The notes beneath the pieces were generated by a model. It did no database searches. It was not told where the DNA came from and saw only the letters and a list, made by a program, of their open reading frames with translations. From Rhodococcus rhodochrous (lineage in GTDB: Bacteria > Actinomycetota > Actinomycetes > Mycobacteriales > Mycobacteriaceae): a stretch of DNA of 64,000 nt. Below, one piece after another: positions 8,463-17,771 of this stretch; position 1 is the first letter of the stretch; every line of letters starts with the position of its first letter. Position numbers and translations under genes: made by a program. Location: positions 2,719,444 through 2,783,443 of the forward strand of contig NZ_LT906450.1 of the NCBI RefSeq assembly GCF_900187265.1, written 5' to 3'.

Positions 8463-9110
8463 ATGGGGTTGAGGTATCACCATCTGGCGTTCGGTCCGGA
8501 GGCGGTCGTTCGTCAGGAAGCTGCGGGCAGCATCGTTGCCTACGGTGCCGACCTCGACGAACCCGACCGAGGACCTCAGCCGTTGGGCGACCGGGAACTC
8601 GCTCTCGTACGCGAAAGCTTCCAGTTCCACATGGCGACGGTGACCCCGAGCGGATGGCCCTATGTCCAGTACCGCAGCGGACCCGTCGGGTTCCTGCACC
8701 ACCTCGGTGGGCAGACGATCGGGTTCGCGGACCACCGAGGCAATCAACAATTCGTCTCGGTCGGGAACATCGCGGACAACGGAAGGGTCGCGCTGTTCCT
8801 CGCGGACCTTCCGCTGAAGAGGCGGTTGAAGGTCTTCGGTACCGCGCGGGTGGTCGATGCGGACGACGACCCGCAGCTTCTCGACCGGCTGCGCGATCTC
8901 GGTGACGGTCGGAGAATCTCGGCGCGATGCGAGCGAAGCATCGTCATCGAGGTCGAGGCCTTCGACTGGAACTGCTCGCGGAGCTTGATCCCGCAGTACA
9001 CCGACGAAGCGGTCCGCGCCCGGATCAGTCCCTACATCGACGAGATCAACGACCTCCGAGCCGAAGTGGATTCTCTTCGGGCACAGCTGAAGGCGGCGGG
9101 GGAGAACTGA
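8463..9110 (+). CDS. Pyridoxamine 5'-phosphate oxidase-like (FMN-binding split barrel) protein
   Basis: 215 residues. ATG at 8463 with GAGGAG six bases upstream; earlier in-frame starts lack a good site. The central region FHMATVTPSGWPYVQYRSGP followed by FADHRGNQQFVSVGNI is typical of the split-barrel flavin-binding family, which contains oxidases, heme-binding and flavin or F420 reductases. A helical C-terminus (EINDLRAEVDSLRAQLKAAG) could mediate dimerisation. Divergent from the TetR gene across a shared promoter region, so it may be a second target of that repressor. Substrate unknown. Confidence 0.85.
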   Translation: MGLRYHHLAFGPEAVVRQEAAGSIVAYGADLDEPDRGPQPLGDRELALVRESFQFHMATVTPSGWPYVQYRSGPVGFLHHLGGQTIGFADHRGNQQFVSVGNIADNGRVALFLADLPLKRRLKVFGTARVVDADDDPQLLDRLRDLGDGRRISARCERSIVIEVEAFDWNCSRSLIPQYTDEAVRARISPYIDEINDLRAEVDSLRAQLKAAGEN

Positions 9111-9137
9111 CGGCCGCCGAGGTGCGCGCGTGCAGGC

Positions 9138-10421
9138 TCAATCCCGACGGAGCTGTGCGACAACCAGATGCAGTGCCGCCGTGGTGGTGAGAGTCCGGAC
9201 CCTTTCGCGGTCTCCGGGGAAGCGGCGGGTGACCGTGTACGTCGGCCGTCCCTCGATCGCGACGCCGAAGCACACCGTGCCCACCGGCTTGGCCTCGGTT
9301 CCACCGTCGGGGCCGGCGATCCCGGTGGTGGAGACCGCGACGTCGACCTTCAGGCGACGTCGGGCACCCTCGGCCATAGCTGCGGCGACCTGCTCGCTCA
9401 CCGCGCCGTGCTCCGCGATCATCTCGGCCGGTACGTCGATCAGATCGGACTTCGCGTCGTTGGAGTACGAGACGACGCCACCCATGACATAGGCCGACGA
9501 CCCGGGACGGTCGGTGAGCCGCGCAGCGACGAGTCCGCCGGTGCACGACTCCGCAGTCGCGATCGTGCGGCCGTCGAGGGCGGCGATCAGCTGGTCGTCG
9601 ATGGTGGAACCGTCGGTCGAGAAGATCTGGCGTCCATGGTGTTCGGTGAGGATGTCGAGAAGGCGGTGGTAGATGTCCGCGTCACCGGAGGCGACTCGCG
9701 TCACCATGTCGAGTTCGCCGTGTCGGAGGCAGGTGGTGATCTCGAGGCGTTCGAGGCCGGCGATCTCTGCTTCGGCCCGGCGCAGCGTCTCGGCGAGTTG
9801 GGCCTCGTGCAATCCGTAGGCGCGCACGGTGTGCTGCTGCAGGTCGTCGGCTCGCGCCAACACGTCGGCGACCGCGGGGGAGGCGACCGCGCTCGGCCAC
9901 ATCGCCTGCAGCTCACCGGGCGGGCCGGGCAGGATGACGATGGTCGGTACCGGCCGATCGCCGGCGACCGCGGGGATGACCACGCCCGGCGCTGTACCGG
10001 TGGGCGGCAGGGCGGTGGCACCGGCGGGCACGTGCGCCTGCTTCCGGATCCCGATACGCGTCGGCCCGGCGTCGAGATCGGGGGTGTCCGGGCGGAACCG
10101 GCGGATGACACCTGCGATGTGTTCTTCGAGTTCGGGGTCGAGCAGCAGTTCGCGATCGCAGTACTCGGCGACGGTGGGGACGGTGAGGTCGTCGGCGGTG
10201 GGACCGAGACCCCCGCTGGTGACGATGAGATCGACGCCCTGCTCGGTGAGGAAACGCAACTGTGCGGTCAGGTCGGCGGGCCGGTCACCGCAGATCGTGA
10301 TGTGGGCGACGTCGACGCCGAGTTTCAGGAGTTGGTCGGACAACCACGGTCCGTTCAGGTCGGAGATCCTCCCGGTCAGCACTTCGGTCCCGGTCACGAT
10401 GATTCCTGCACGCACGCTCAC
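9138..10421 (-). CDS. cinA: CinA family protein, nicotinamide-nucleotide amidohydrolase
   Basis: 427 residues with the standard two-domain layout. An N-terminal MoCF/COG1058 domain (about residues 5-170; [34 protein letters not shown]) is linked to a C-terminal CinA amidohydrolase domain (about 265-425; [21 protein letters not shown]). The latter deamidates NMN for pyridine-nucleotide salvage. GTG start. Convergent with the flavin-type gene, 27 bp between the stops. Length and motifs are normal. Confidence 0.95.
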   Translation of the reverse strand: MSVRAGIIVTGTEVLTGRISDLNGPWLSDQLLKLGVDVAHITICGDRPADLTAQLRFLTEQGVDLIVTSGGLGPTADDLTVPTVAEYCDRELLLDPELEEHIAGVIRRFRPDTPDLDAGPTRIGIRKQAHVPAGATALPPTGTAPGVVIPAVAGDRPVPTIVILPGPPGELQAMWPSAVASPAVADVLARADDLQQHTVRAYGLHEAQLAETLRRAEAEIAGLERLEITTCLRHGELDMVTRVASGDADIYHRLLDILTEHHGRQIFSTDGSTIDDQLIAALDGRTIATAESCTGGLVAARLTDRPGSSAYVMGGVVSYSNDAKSDLIDVPAEMIAEHGAVSEQVAAAMAEGARRRLKVDVAVSTTGIAGPDGGTEAKPVGTVCFGVAIEGRPTYTVTRRFPGDRERVRTLTTTAALHLVVAQLRRD

Positions 10422-10445
10422 GGAGCCGAGCCTAGTCGGCGACGA

Positions 10446-11933
10446 TCATCGTGGACGCCTCGCTGCTCTGTTGCGACGGTCTGCGGGGCGGGCGAGCTCA
10501 CGAAGCATGCCGGGAGCCCGGCGCGCCATGGTCAATACTGCCCGGTCCGAGACGGTCGGGCGTGGCGGCAGCGGAGGCTGTGCAGGACGGGCCCCGACCG
10601 TCGCCCTGAACACCTGCACCTGACCGGGCACACCTTTGAGCCGATGCCTGCCCAGGTCGGTGAAATCGAAATCTCCGCCGACCGCAAGCTCGCGCACCGC
10701 CTGTGAGCATCGCACCTCCCCAGGCCCGGAGGACGCAGCGATCCGCGCTCCGACGTGGACCGTCATTCCGGTCAACCCGGGACCGGCGCGGGTGACCGCC
10801 CCGACATGCACACCGGACCGCACGGAAAATCCGAGAGTCGATGTGGCTCGGATGATCCGGTGTGCGCACTGCAGCGCGGCCACGGGACCGTCGAACACAC
10901 TGAGGGTCCCATCACCCGCGATGCCCACGAGTGTGCCTCCGCCGGCCTCGACCTCCACACGCACGAGTCTGTCGTGGGCGCCCAGCAACCGCGCGAACCG
11001 GCTGTCACCGACCTCTGCGAGCAGATCGGTGGAGCGGACGACATCGGTGAACAGAACCGCGCCCAGAAACCGATCGGCCTCGACCGGATGGTCCGTGCCG
11101 CTGACGAGCTCCTCCACGTGGTCGAGAACAGGGATCAGCACTTCACCCAGCGTTGCGCCGACCGGGATCGGTGGCAGCTCGTAGAAGTGGCCGTTCGGAA
11201 TATGCTCGGCAACCCTGCGGCCGGCCTCTCGGGCGAACAGAGTCTCCGGCTGGTGCAGGACCTTCGTCGGGCATTGGATCGCCGGCAGAATCGAGGAGTA
11301 GTTCGCGCGGAGGGCCCACTCGAGATGTTTCTGGGCTGTTCTCGGTGTGGCGGAGCAACGTTCGAGCAGCGCCATGATGCGTCGATTGTGCGGGACATCG
11401 AGGGTCGGGTGCGTCAGAGGTGTGAGTTTCCCGTGACCCCAGCATGCGTACGCATCCCGATACGACTCGACGAACCGGTCTCGCTCGTCAGCAGTCCATC
11501 CCGGTGGCAGATCGCCGTCCTCGGGCAACAGGGTGTCGGACCAGGCTTGGGCGAGGACCAGTCCGGAAACACGGTCGGGATACCGAGCGGCCACCAAGGC
11601 GAGGGGCCCGCAGGTGCTGGCCACGCCGACGAGCGCGGCGTGAGCGACCTCGGCGTCGTCGAGCACCGCGACGACGTCGTCGGCCTGCTCCTCGAGCGTG
11701 GGGACGTGGTCGACGGGATCGGAGAGTCCGAATCCGCGGCGCTGGAAGAACAGCGAACGCGCGAAGCCGGCGCAACGTTCGAAGTTGTAGTGGAAATGCG
11801 GATCGGTCCACATCAGGTCCGGATGCATCATGTCTTCGCAGAACCATGCGATCGGATGAGGCCCCTCGCCCACGGCCTGATACGCCAGTGCGTTGCCGTC
11901 GCGCTGGATGTACCGCGTCACGGGCGGATCCAT
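10446..11933 (-). CDS. Alpha/beta hydrolase fused to class III nucleotidyl cyclase domain
   Basis: 495 residues. Residues about 1-275 are an alpha/beta hydrolase fold with the variant elbow LVGVASTCGPLA instead of GxSxG. Residues about 290-455 are a class III cyclase homology domain: LFTDVVRSTDLL with the first metal aspartate, GIAGDGTLSVFDG with the second, then MTVHVGARIAA. In active cyclases the last motif usually reads VNxAAR; here histidine replaces the asparagine that stabilises the transition state. The C-terminus is Arg/Pro rich. The gene may make cNMP in response to a hydrolase-domain ligand, or be a sensor without cyclase activity. Confidence 0.85.
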   Translation of the reverse strand: MDPPVTRYIQRDGNALAYQAVGEGPHPIAWFCEDMMHPDLMWTDPHFHYNFERCAGFARSLFFQRRGFGLSDPVDHVPTLEEQADDVVAVLDDAEVAHAALVGVASTCGPLALVAARYPDRVSGLVLAQAWSDTLLPEDGDLPPGWTADERDRFVESYRDAYACWGHGKLTPLTHPTLDVPHNRRIMALLERCSATPRTAQKHLEWALRANYSSILPAIQCPTKVLHQPETLFAREAGRRVAEHIPNGHFYELPPIPVGATLGEVLIPVLDHVEELVSGTDHPVEADRFLGAVLFTDVVRSTDLLAEVGDSRFARLLGAHDRLVRVEVEAGGGTLVGIAGDGTLSVFDGPVAALQCAHRIIRATSTLGFSVRSGVHVGAVTRAGPGLTGMTVHVGARIAASSGPGEVRCSQAVRELAVGGDFDFTDLGRHRLKGVPGQVQVFRATVGARPAQPPLPPRPTVSDRAVLTMARRAPGMLRELARPADRRNRAARRPR

Positions 11934-12017
11934 GGGAACAACGATAGGCGCCGGGTCGACAGCGCGACGAGTGTCGACACTGTCGAAACCGACCGGCGAC
12001 GGAAACCGGCCTCTATC

Positions 12018-12536
12018 GTGAGGTTGGTGAGGAACGCGTGGTCTTCACGGCGCGTCTCGCGGGAGACGGGTGGACGCCGGAGCAGGGGTGTGCTGCTTTC
12101 TGTGGTCGCTGCAGCGCTGCTCCTGGGTGTCTTCGCATCCGGGTGCGCCTCGATGCGCGGCGGGGTGGAAGGCGATTTCGGTCGGGCAGCGCAGCAGATC
12201 GGTTCGGCGGCGGTCTCGGCTCAGCTGAGCCTGCAGGTTTTCGCCGACGGTCGCAACACCACCGCCGCCACGGACATCGCCCTGTCGGACATGCTCGAAG
12301 AGGTCGACCAGGCCGTCTCGGCAACCGCGGATCGAGAGGTGGACACCCCCGACCAGGGAACCCTGCGCGCCGAGGTCCTGCAGGCGGCGAACACGGTTAC
12401 CGGACAGATCATCCGGGGACGAGACATCGTTGCGGGAGTCGGCGAGCAGACCGAGCTGACTGCGGTTGCGGCCGAGCTCGGACGTGCAGGTACGGAGTTG
12501 CTCGATCTCGGAGACCGCCTCGAGGCGGCCGGATGA
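12018..12536 (+). CDS. Lipoprotein, first gene of Nramp-like operon
   Basis: About 172 residues. An arginine-rich n-region is followed by a hydrophobic core and the lipobox FASGC, so the mature protein would be lipid-anchored at Cys. The rest is helical and acidic, with no domain I recognise. GTG at 12018 and GTG at 12027 are both possible starts; neither has an excellent ribosome site. Its stop overlaps the Nramp start as ATGA, which makes co-translation likely and suggests a periplasmic partner for the transporter. Function unknown. Confidence 0.75.
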   Translation: MRLVRNAWSSRRVSRETGGRRSRGVLLSVVAAALLLGVFASGCASMRGGVEGDFGRAAQQIGSAAVSAQLSLQVFADGRNTTAATDIALSDMLEEVDQAVSATADREVDTPDQGTLRAEVLQAANTVTGQIIRGRDIVAGVGEQTELTAVAAELGRAGTELLDLGDRLEAAG

Positions 12537-13762
12537 AGAGTCTCTTCGCCGTCGCTCTCGGAATCCTCACCGCGATCGGGGGATTCCTCGACATCGGTGA
12601 TCTGGTCACCAATGCAGTGGTGGGCGCGCGTTTCGGGTTGTCCCTGGCCTGGGTGGTGCCGGTAGGCGTGCTGGGAATCTGTGTCTTCGCGCAGATGTCC
12701 GGTCGCGTCGCTGCGGTCAGCGGCCGAGCCACTTTCGAGATCATTCGCGAACGTCTCGGGCCGCGCATGGCAGTGGCGAATCTGAGCGCGTCGTTTCTGA
12801 TCAACCTGTTGACGTTGACCGCCGAGGTCGGTGGTATTGCGCTGGCGTTGCAGTTGGCGAGCAGTGTGAACCCGAAGTTGTGGATTCCGGTAGCCGCCCT
12901 GGCGGTGTGGCTGGTGATCTGGCGGGTGAGGTTCTCGGTGATGGAGAACGTCACCGGGGTCGTCGGACTGTGCCTGGTCATGTTCGCAGTGGCGGTGTTC
13001 CTTCTCGGCTCGGATTGGGGGCAGCTCGCGGACCAGGTGTTCACTCCATCCCTGTCGGACGGCGAAAACCTGGCGGCATATTGGTATTACGCGATCGCGT
13101 TGTTCGGTGCGGCGATGACTCCGTACGAGGTGTTCTTCTTCTCCTCCGGGGCGGTGGAAGAGAAGTGGACGGTGCGAGATCTCGCGAAGTCCCGGCTCAA
13201 CGTCCTCGTGGGATTTCCCCTCGGCGGCATCCTCTCGGTGGCCATCGCCGCCCTGTCGGCGATCGTGCTGATGCCCGGTGGGGTAGAAGTGTCCAGCCTG
13301 TCGCAGGTGCTGATTCCGGTGGCGGAAGCGGGAGGAAAACTGGCGGTCGCAGTGATCATCCTCGGGATCGTGGCGGCCACCTTCGGCGCGGCGCTCGAAA
13401 CCGCGCTGTCCGGTGGCTACACCCTGGCGCAGTTCCTGGGATGGTCGTGGGGCAAGTTCCGACGGCCGGTGGAGGCGGCACGATTCCACCTGACCATGCT
13501 GGTGTTGCTGATCGTCGCCGTCGGTGTGCTGATGACGGGAGTGGACCCGATCCTGGTCACCGAGTACTCGGTGGTGTTCTCCGCAATCGCCCTGCCCTTG
13601 ACGTATCTACCGGTCCTGATCATCTCCAACGACCCGCAGTACATGGGCGAGCATGTCAACGGCCCGGTCGTCAACGCGATCGGTACCGTCTACCTGGTCA
13701 TCATTGTCGCTGCCTCGGCGGCGGCGATACCGTTGATGATCGTCACCGGAGCAGGCCAATGA
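12533..13762 (+). CDS. Nramp-like divalent metal transporter with divergent metal site
   Basis: 409 residues, about 11 hydrophobic segments spread over the length, as in Nramp carriers. The first helix reads GGFLDIGDLVTNAVVGARFG, where canonical Nramp has DPGN. The sixth-helix region reads AMTPYEVFFFSSG, where canonical proteins have an A-x-x-M type motif (MPHNLYLHS). The metal-coordinating Asn and Met are therefore not where expected, which argues for a different substrate. Overlaps the lipoprotein upstream and the next gene downstream by ATGA. Confidence 0.85.
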   Translation: MKSLFAVALGILTAIGGFLDIGDLVTNAVVGARFGLSLAWVVPVGVLGICVFAQMSGRVAAVSGRATFEIIRERLGPRMAVANLSASFLINLLTLTAEVGGIALALQLASSVNPKLWIPVAALAVWLVIWRVRFSVMENVTGVVGLCLVMFAVAVFLLGSDWGQLADQVFTPSLSDGENLAAYWYYAIALFGAAMTPYEVFFFSSGAVEEKWTVRDLAKSRLNVLVGFPLGGILSVAIAALSAIVLMPGGVEVSSLSQVLIPVAEAGGKLAVAVIILGIVAATFGAALETALSGGYTLAQFLGWSWGKFRRPVEAARFHLTMLVLLIVAVGVLMTGVDPILVTEYSVVFSAIALPLTYLPVLIISNDPQYMGEHVNGPVVNAIGTVYLVIIVAASAAAIPLMIVTGAGQ

Positions 13763-14160
13763 GCACATCCGAGCACCCATCCACCGGCACCGACCGAGGC
13801 GGTCGGCTGATCGATGCCCGCCTGCACCTGTTGGACCGGCAGATCCTCGATTGCGACGGCGTACCGGTTGCCACGGTCGACGACATCGAACTGAGCGGCA
13901 TCGAATCCGACGGGGGCGGTACCTCGTCGGCGCCGCGTATCGAGGCGATCCTCACCGGCTCCACATTGATGACCCGGATCTTCGGGGGTCGTCTGCCCCG
14001 AAGCCGCTTGCATCGGATCACGTGGGACGACGTCGCCGACATCGGCATCACTCTCCGACTACGGGTGCGGTCCGAATCGTTGGATGCGACGTGGCCCGAG
14101 CGATGGGTGCGGGATCAGATCATCAGTCGTATTCCCGGGGGCCGTCATGCTCCTGACTGA
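13759..14160 (+). CDS. PRC-barrel-like protein, third gene of Nramp-like operon
   Basis: 133 residues starting MSTSEHPSTG, soluble, with no signal peptide. The core LHLLDRQILDCDGVPVATVDDIEL is the kind of small beta-barrel found in PRC and MgtE-associated proteins. ATGA overlap with the Nramp-like gene, and the following gene starts 14 bp before this stop. The arrangement suggests a cytoplasmic regulatory or sensing subunit for the transporter. The family call rests on sequence pattern only. Confidence 0.7.
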   Translation: MSTSEHPSTGTDRGGRLIDARLHLLDRQILDCDGVPVATVDDIELSGIESDGGGTSSAPRIEAILTGSTLMTRIFGGRLPRSRLHRITWDDVADIGITLRLRVRSESLDATWPERWVRDQIISRIPGGRHAPD

Positions 14161-14494
14161 TCTGCTCGACCTTCCCGTCCACGATCACAACGGCGACCGC
14201 GTCGGGTGGGTGTGCGATATACGTTTCCGCATCCCTGCTCGTCCCGCCGCATCGGACAGCGGCGGAGTGGCGTCGCCGGAGGTCGTCGGCATTCTCCTCT
14301 CGCCTCGCCGGCGCGGATCGTACCTCGGATTCGAACGCACCGATGTGCACGCACCGGTGTTGCTCGCGTGGTGGATCCGGTGGCGGCACCGCGGGACCTG
14401 TCTGGTTCCGTGGTCCGATGTCGATCACGTCGAGGACGGGGCTGTCGTCCTGGACGCGCAGTATCGTCGGGAATCCCCGCTACTGAGTCGCTGA
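14147..14494 (+). CDS. Second PRC-barrel-like protein, last gene of Nramp-like operon
   Basis: 115 residues, starting at ATG 14147 inside the end of the preceding gene. MLLTDLLDLPVHDHNGDRVGWVCDI has the same pattern as the upstream neighbour (hydrophobic strand, then xD.xGxxVGxVxD), so the two are probably paralogous. A second half ending VPWSDVDHVEDGAVVL repeats the barrel edge. Both small proteins appear cytoplasmic. A purine-rich stretch at the end of the previous gene could serve as ribosome site. Confidence 0.7.
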   Translation: MLLTDLLDLPVHDHNGDRVGWVCDIRFRIPARPAASDSGGVASPEVVGILLSPRRRGSYLGFERTDVHAPVLLAWWIRWRHRGTCLVPWSDVDHVEDGAVVLDAQYRRESPLLSR

Positions 14495-14530
14495 CCGATC
14501 ACGCCGCAGCCTCGACGATGCGGGGCGGAG

Positions 14531-14713
14531 TCACCACGCTCCGACGGAAGCACGCCGCTGCTGCCGACGCCCACCTTTTCCCTCGTGACGTCGCCGCCCC
14601 GGTATCCGCTGCGCGCGCCGACGCAGCGCGAGCTCGTGCTGCAAGCGCTCCGCAGAAAGCTTGCCCGGACCGTGAATGCTCGTACCGTCCGGTCGTTCGA
14701 TCGTGGTGGCCAT
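14531..14713 (-). CDS. Possible 60-residue basic protein
   Basis: Within the 350-bp space after the Nramp-like operon, a minus-strand frame starts MATTIERPDGTSIHGPGKLS with GGGAGA upstream and ends in an Arg/Lys-rich tail. The beginning looks like real protein; the tail could be noise. Longer overlapping frames on the same strand look less convincing. I see no other gene between 14494 and 14847. Confidence 0.35.
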   Translation of the reverse strand: MATTIERPDGTSIHGPGKLSAERLQHELALRRRAQRIPGRRRHEGKGGRRQQRRASVGAW

Positions 14714-14846
14714 CGCCGTGTTTCTCCCTCGAAGATCTCGAAATGCGCCGGCGATCAGTAGTACTCCTCGGCGAGTATCGGGGCAACGGAATTTTCGCCT
14801 CACCGTTCGAGGACGCACGAACACCGAGCCGACGATCGCCGGATCA

Positions 14847-15294
14847 TCACGAGTGCCGGCGCACCACATCGTCGACGATCGCAGCCAGCTCCGCAGGATG
14901 AGTCATCGGCACGTTGTGGTTGGCTGAAATCTCCACCAGTTCTCGGTTCGCAGCGGCGTCGACCAGCGTCTGCACCTCGTCGCGGCGCTGTGCGTAGAAC
15001 CCTCTGTCGGGCAGGACGAACGTGATCGGGCACCGAAGGTGCGTATACAAGTCCACACTCGGATAGATGGCTGCGTGTGAGTCGGGAGCACTGACGACGG
15101 CGATCTCGTCGAGGCTCGGCCGTCGCTCGTAGAGCGTATCGCTACAGCGGAGGAAGGTCCGTCGCATCACCGCACGGACGAGCTCCGGGCGGGATCCGGC
15201 GTTGAGCCAGTCGGTTTCCGCCTCGCGCACACACTGCTCGATGTACGAGAGCAACTGCTGTTCGGTCGCCCGCCAGCCGTAGCGGAACGTCTCA
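14847..15294 (-). pseudogene. Alpha/beta hydrolase, 3' part, split by IS-E
   Basis: C-terminal half of the hydrolase whose start is at 18565. It reads RETFRYGWRATEQQLLSYIE to the end, with CPITFVLPDRGFYAQR before the region of the catalytic histidine (EISANHNVPMTHPAEL). Joining 15294 to 18123 restores AEELRETFRYGW in one frame; the total of 891 nt codes 296 residues. The frame that continues upstream into IS-E is not part of the gene. Confidence 0.88.
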
Positions 15295-15348
15295 CGGTGA
15301 ACCGTCTCGGGTTTGATGCCGCCTCCTTTCTTGAGGAGGATGCACATC

Positions 15349-15660
15349 ATGTCCAAGCGTTACCCCGCCGAGCAGCGTGAACGAGCGGTGAAGATGGTCC
15401 TCGACCACCTCGACGAATATTCTTCGCCGTTCGCGGCGTGCAAAGCCATCGCCCCGAAGCTCGGCGTCGGTGTCGAGTCGCTGCGCACCTGGACCCGCCA
15501 GGCTCTGATCGATGCCGACAAGACACCCGGCGTGACCACCGCTGAACAGCAACGAATCAAAGAGCTCGAACGCGAAGTCCGAGACCTCCGTGAGGCCAAC
15601 GAAATCTTGAAATCGGCCTCGATTTTCTTCGCGAGGGAGCTCGACCCTCGCCGCCGCTGA
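15349..15660 (+). CDS. IS-E transposase OrfA
   Basis: 103 residues starting MSKRYPAEQRERAVKMVLDH, with AGGAGG upstream. An HTH_Tnp_1-type helix-turn-helix (LGVGVESLRTWTRQALID) is followed by a leucine-zipper region (QRIKELEREVRDLREANEIL). It ends RELDPRRR; orfB begins in another frame across this end, so frameshift production of the fusion is expected. Intact. Confidence 0.93.
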   Translation: MSKRYPAEQRERAVKMVLDHLDEYSSPFAACKAIAPKLGVGVESLRTWTRQALIDADKTPGVTTAEQQRIKELEREVRDLREANEILKSASIFFARELDPRRR

Positions 15661-16283
15661 TCTGCCAGTTCATCGACCAGATGCGTGCACAAGGACACCG
15701 GGTCGAGTCGATCTGCGCCGTGCTCACCGAGCGTGGCGTCAAGGTCGCCCCACGCACGTATCGGAACTGGAAAACTGCTTCTCCATCCCGCCGGACCGTC
15801 GCCGATGCACATCTGACGAACGCTCTGCGTGAGACCGTCGGCACCGCCGAAGGTCTCTATGGTCGCCGGAAGATGACCGTGCACCTGCGCAGACACGGCC
15901 ACGACGTCGCGGCATGCACCGTCGACCGGTTGATGCGCGATGAAGGGCTGTCCGGAGCGGTCCGGGGCCGTCGGCACCGCACCACCATGCCCGGCGGCTC
16001 GGACAGCCGCCGCGCCCCTGACCTGGTCGATCGTGATTTCACCGCCGAGGTTCCGAATCGGAAGTGGGTCACCGACTTCACCTATTGCCGCACCTGGGCG
16101 GGGTTCGTCTATGTCGCGTTCGTGATCGACTGCTTCTCGCGGGCGATCGTCGGCTGGCATGCCGCCACCGTCAAGGACACCGCGATGGTCACCACCGCCT
16201 TGAAGATGGCATTGTGGCGACGTGACCACACGGGCCACCCGGTCGGCTCAGGGTTGATCCACCATAGCGATGCCGGCAGTCAG
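15654..16283 (+). pseudogene. IS-E OrfB, 5' fragment
   Basis: N-terminal two thirds of an IS3-type integrase, from about PLICQFIDQMRAQGHRVES through YGRRKMTVHLRRHGHDV. The first catalytic D is in KWVTDFTYCRTW and the second in GLIHHSDAGSQ. IS-F enters directly after GSQ. Joining 16283 to 17775 continues GSQYTSISFAETL in frame (603 nt from the internal ATG at 15681, divisible by three). Confidence 0.9.
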
Positions 16284-17771
16284 GGTGGATTCAATCGGTC
16301 GTCGCAACACCTCGATGACGGAGGTGTGCGATGGGACGCAGCAACAAGCAGACACGCCAGGCGCCGGTGGGTGCCCGACGGCAGTGGGCGGCGGATCGGG
16401 CGTTGCGCCCGTCGATGCGGTCACCGGGGAGACCGGAACCCTCGCGTGCGGTGCAGCGCGATTTCTGGCGGCGGATCGCCTCAGGAGCGACGACTGCCGA
16501 CGCCGCGGAGGCCGTCGGCGTGTCGTGGCCGGTCGGGTCCCGGTGGTTCCGTCACGCTGGCGGCATGCCGCCGATCAGCCTGGACGAGCCCACGGGCCGC
16601 TACCTGTCGTTCACCGAGCGTGAGGAGATCGCACTGTTGCGCGCCCAGGATGTCGGCGTGCGGGAGATCGCCCGTCGGATCGGACGCGACCCGGGGACGA
16701 TCTCACGCGAGCTGCGCCGCAACGCGGCGACCCGCAGCGGCACGCAGGTCTACCGAGCCGGAGTGGCGCAGTGGAAAGCGCAACAAGCCGCGAAACGCCC
16801 GAAAACGGCGAAGCTGTTAGACAACGACAGGTTGCGTGAGTATGTGCAGGAGCGGCTCTCCGCGGCCGTCCGCCGGCCCGACGGCACCGCCGTCGCAGGC
16901 CCCGACACGCCCGCGTGGAAAGGACTGAACAAGCCGCATCGGCAGGACCGACGGTGGGCGACGGCATGGAGCCCGGAACAGATCTCGCACCGGCTGAAAG
17001 TTGATTTCCCGGAGGATGAGTCCATGCGCATCAGTCACGAGGCGATCTACCAATCGTTGTACATCGAAGGTCGAGGCGCCCTGACACGGGAGTTGGTCAC
17101 ATGCCTGCGCACCGGCCGGGCACTGCGGGTGCCCCGTAGCCGATCGCAGAACAAGCCGCAGGGACATGTCACCGCGGACGTGGTGATCAGCGAACGCCCC
17201 GCCGAAGCCGAAGACCGTGCTGTCCCAGGGCATTGGGAAGGCGACTTGATCATCGGGACCGGCCGGTCCGCGATCGGCACGCTCGTCGAGCGCAGCAGCC
17301 GCTCCACGATCCTGGTGCACCTGCCTCGATTGGAGGGGTGGGGCGAGAGGCCGCCTGTGAAGAACGGTCCGTCCCTCGGTGGCTACGGCGCCGCCGCGAT
17401 GAACGCCGCGCTGACGACATCGATGACCACGCTTCCCGAGCAGCTCCGCAAGACCTTGACCTGGGACCGCGGAAAGGAGCTGTCCGGTCATGCCCGGTTC
17501 GCTCTCAAGACCGGCACGAGAGTGTTCTTCGCCGACCCGCACTCGCCCTGGCAACGACCGACGAACGAGAACACGAACGGCCTGCTGCGCCAGTATTTCC
17601 CGAAGGGTACCGATCTGTCCCGGTGGTCCGCCGAGGACCTCGACGCCGTCGCTCTGGCGATCAACAACAGGCCACGCAAGGTCCTCGGCTGGCGAACCCC
17701 GGCCGAGGTCTTCGCCGAGCAGCTACGCTCCCTGCAGTAGCCCGGTGTTGCATCGACCGGTTGAACTCGCC
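16284..17771 (+). mobile_element. IS-F, IS30 family
   Basis: A 1488-bp element. Imperfect terminal repeats: left GGTGGATTCAATCGGTCGTC, right read inwards GGCGAGTTCAACCGGTCGAT, both ending GCAACACC. A 3-bp target duplication CAG flanks it (16281-16283 and 17772-17774). One full-length transposase gene is inside. It interrupts orfB of IS-E. Confidence 0.95.
16331..17740 (+). CDS. IS30-family transposase
   Basis: 469 residues, longer than the roughly 380 of classical IS30 because of an N-terminal extension with an extra HTH-like segment (TTADAAEAVGVSWPVGSRWF). The IS30 helix-turn-helix follows (LSFTEREEIALLRAQDVGVR, IARRIGRDPGTISRELRRN). The DDE core shows GHWEGDLIIG, TLTWDRGKELS and RPTNENTNGLLRQYFPKGTD. 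No stop or frameshift, so it should be active. An alternative start further in is possible, but the ATG at 16331 has GGAGG upstream. Confidence 0.95.
   Translation: MGRSNKQTRQAPVGARRQWAADRALRPSMRSPGRPEPSRAVQRDFWRRIASGATTADAAEAVGVSWPVGSRWFRHAGGMPPISLDEPTGRYLSFTEREEIALLRAQDVGVREIARRIGRDPGTISRELRRNAATRSGTQVYRAGVAQWKAQQAAKRPKTAKLLDNDRLREYVQERLSAAVRRPDGTAVAGPDTPAWKGLNKPHRQDRRWATAWSPEQISHRLKVDFPEDESMRISHEAIYQSLYIEGRGALTRELVTCLRTGRALRVPRSRSQNKPQGHVTADVVISERPAEAEDRAVPGHWEGDLIIGTGRSAIGTLVERSSRSTILVHLPRLEGWGERPPVKNGPSLGGYGAAAMNAALTTSMTTLPEQLRKTLTWDRGKELSGHARFALKTGTRVFFADPHSPWQRPTNENTNGLLRQYFPKGTDLSRWSAEDLDAVALAINNRPRKVLGWRTPAEVFAEQLRSLQ

Noticed and set aside
9168-10706. 512-residue open frame antisense to cinA
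   Set aside because: Shadow of cinA, no recognisable domain.
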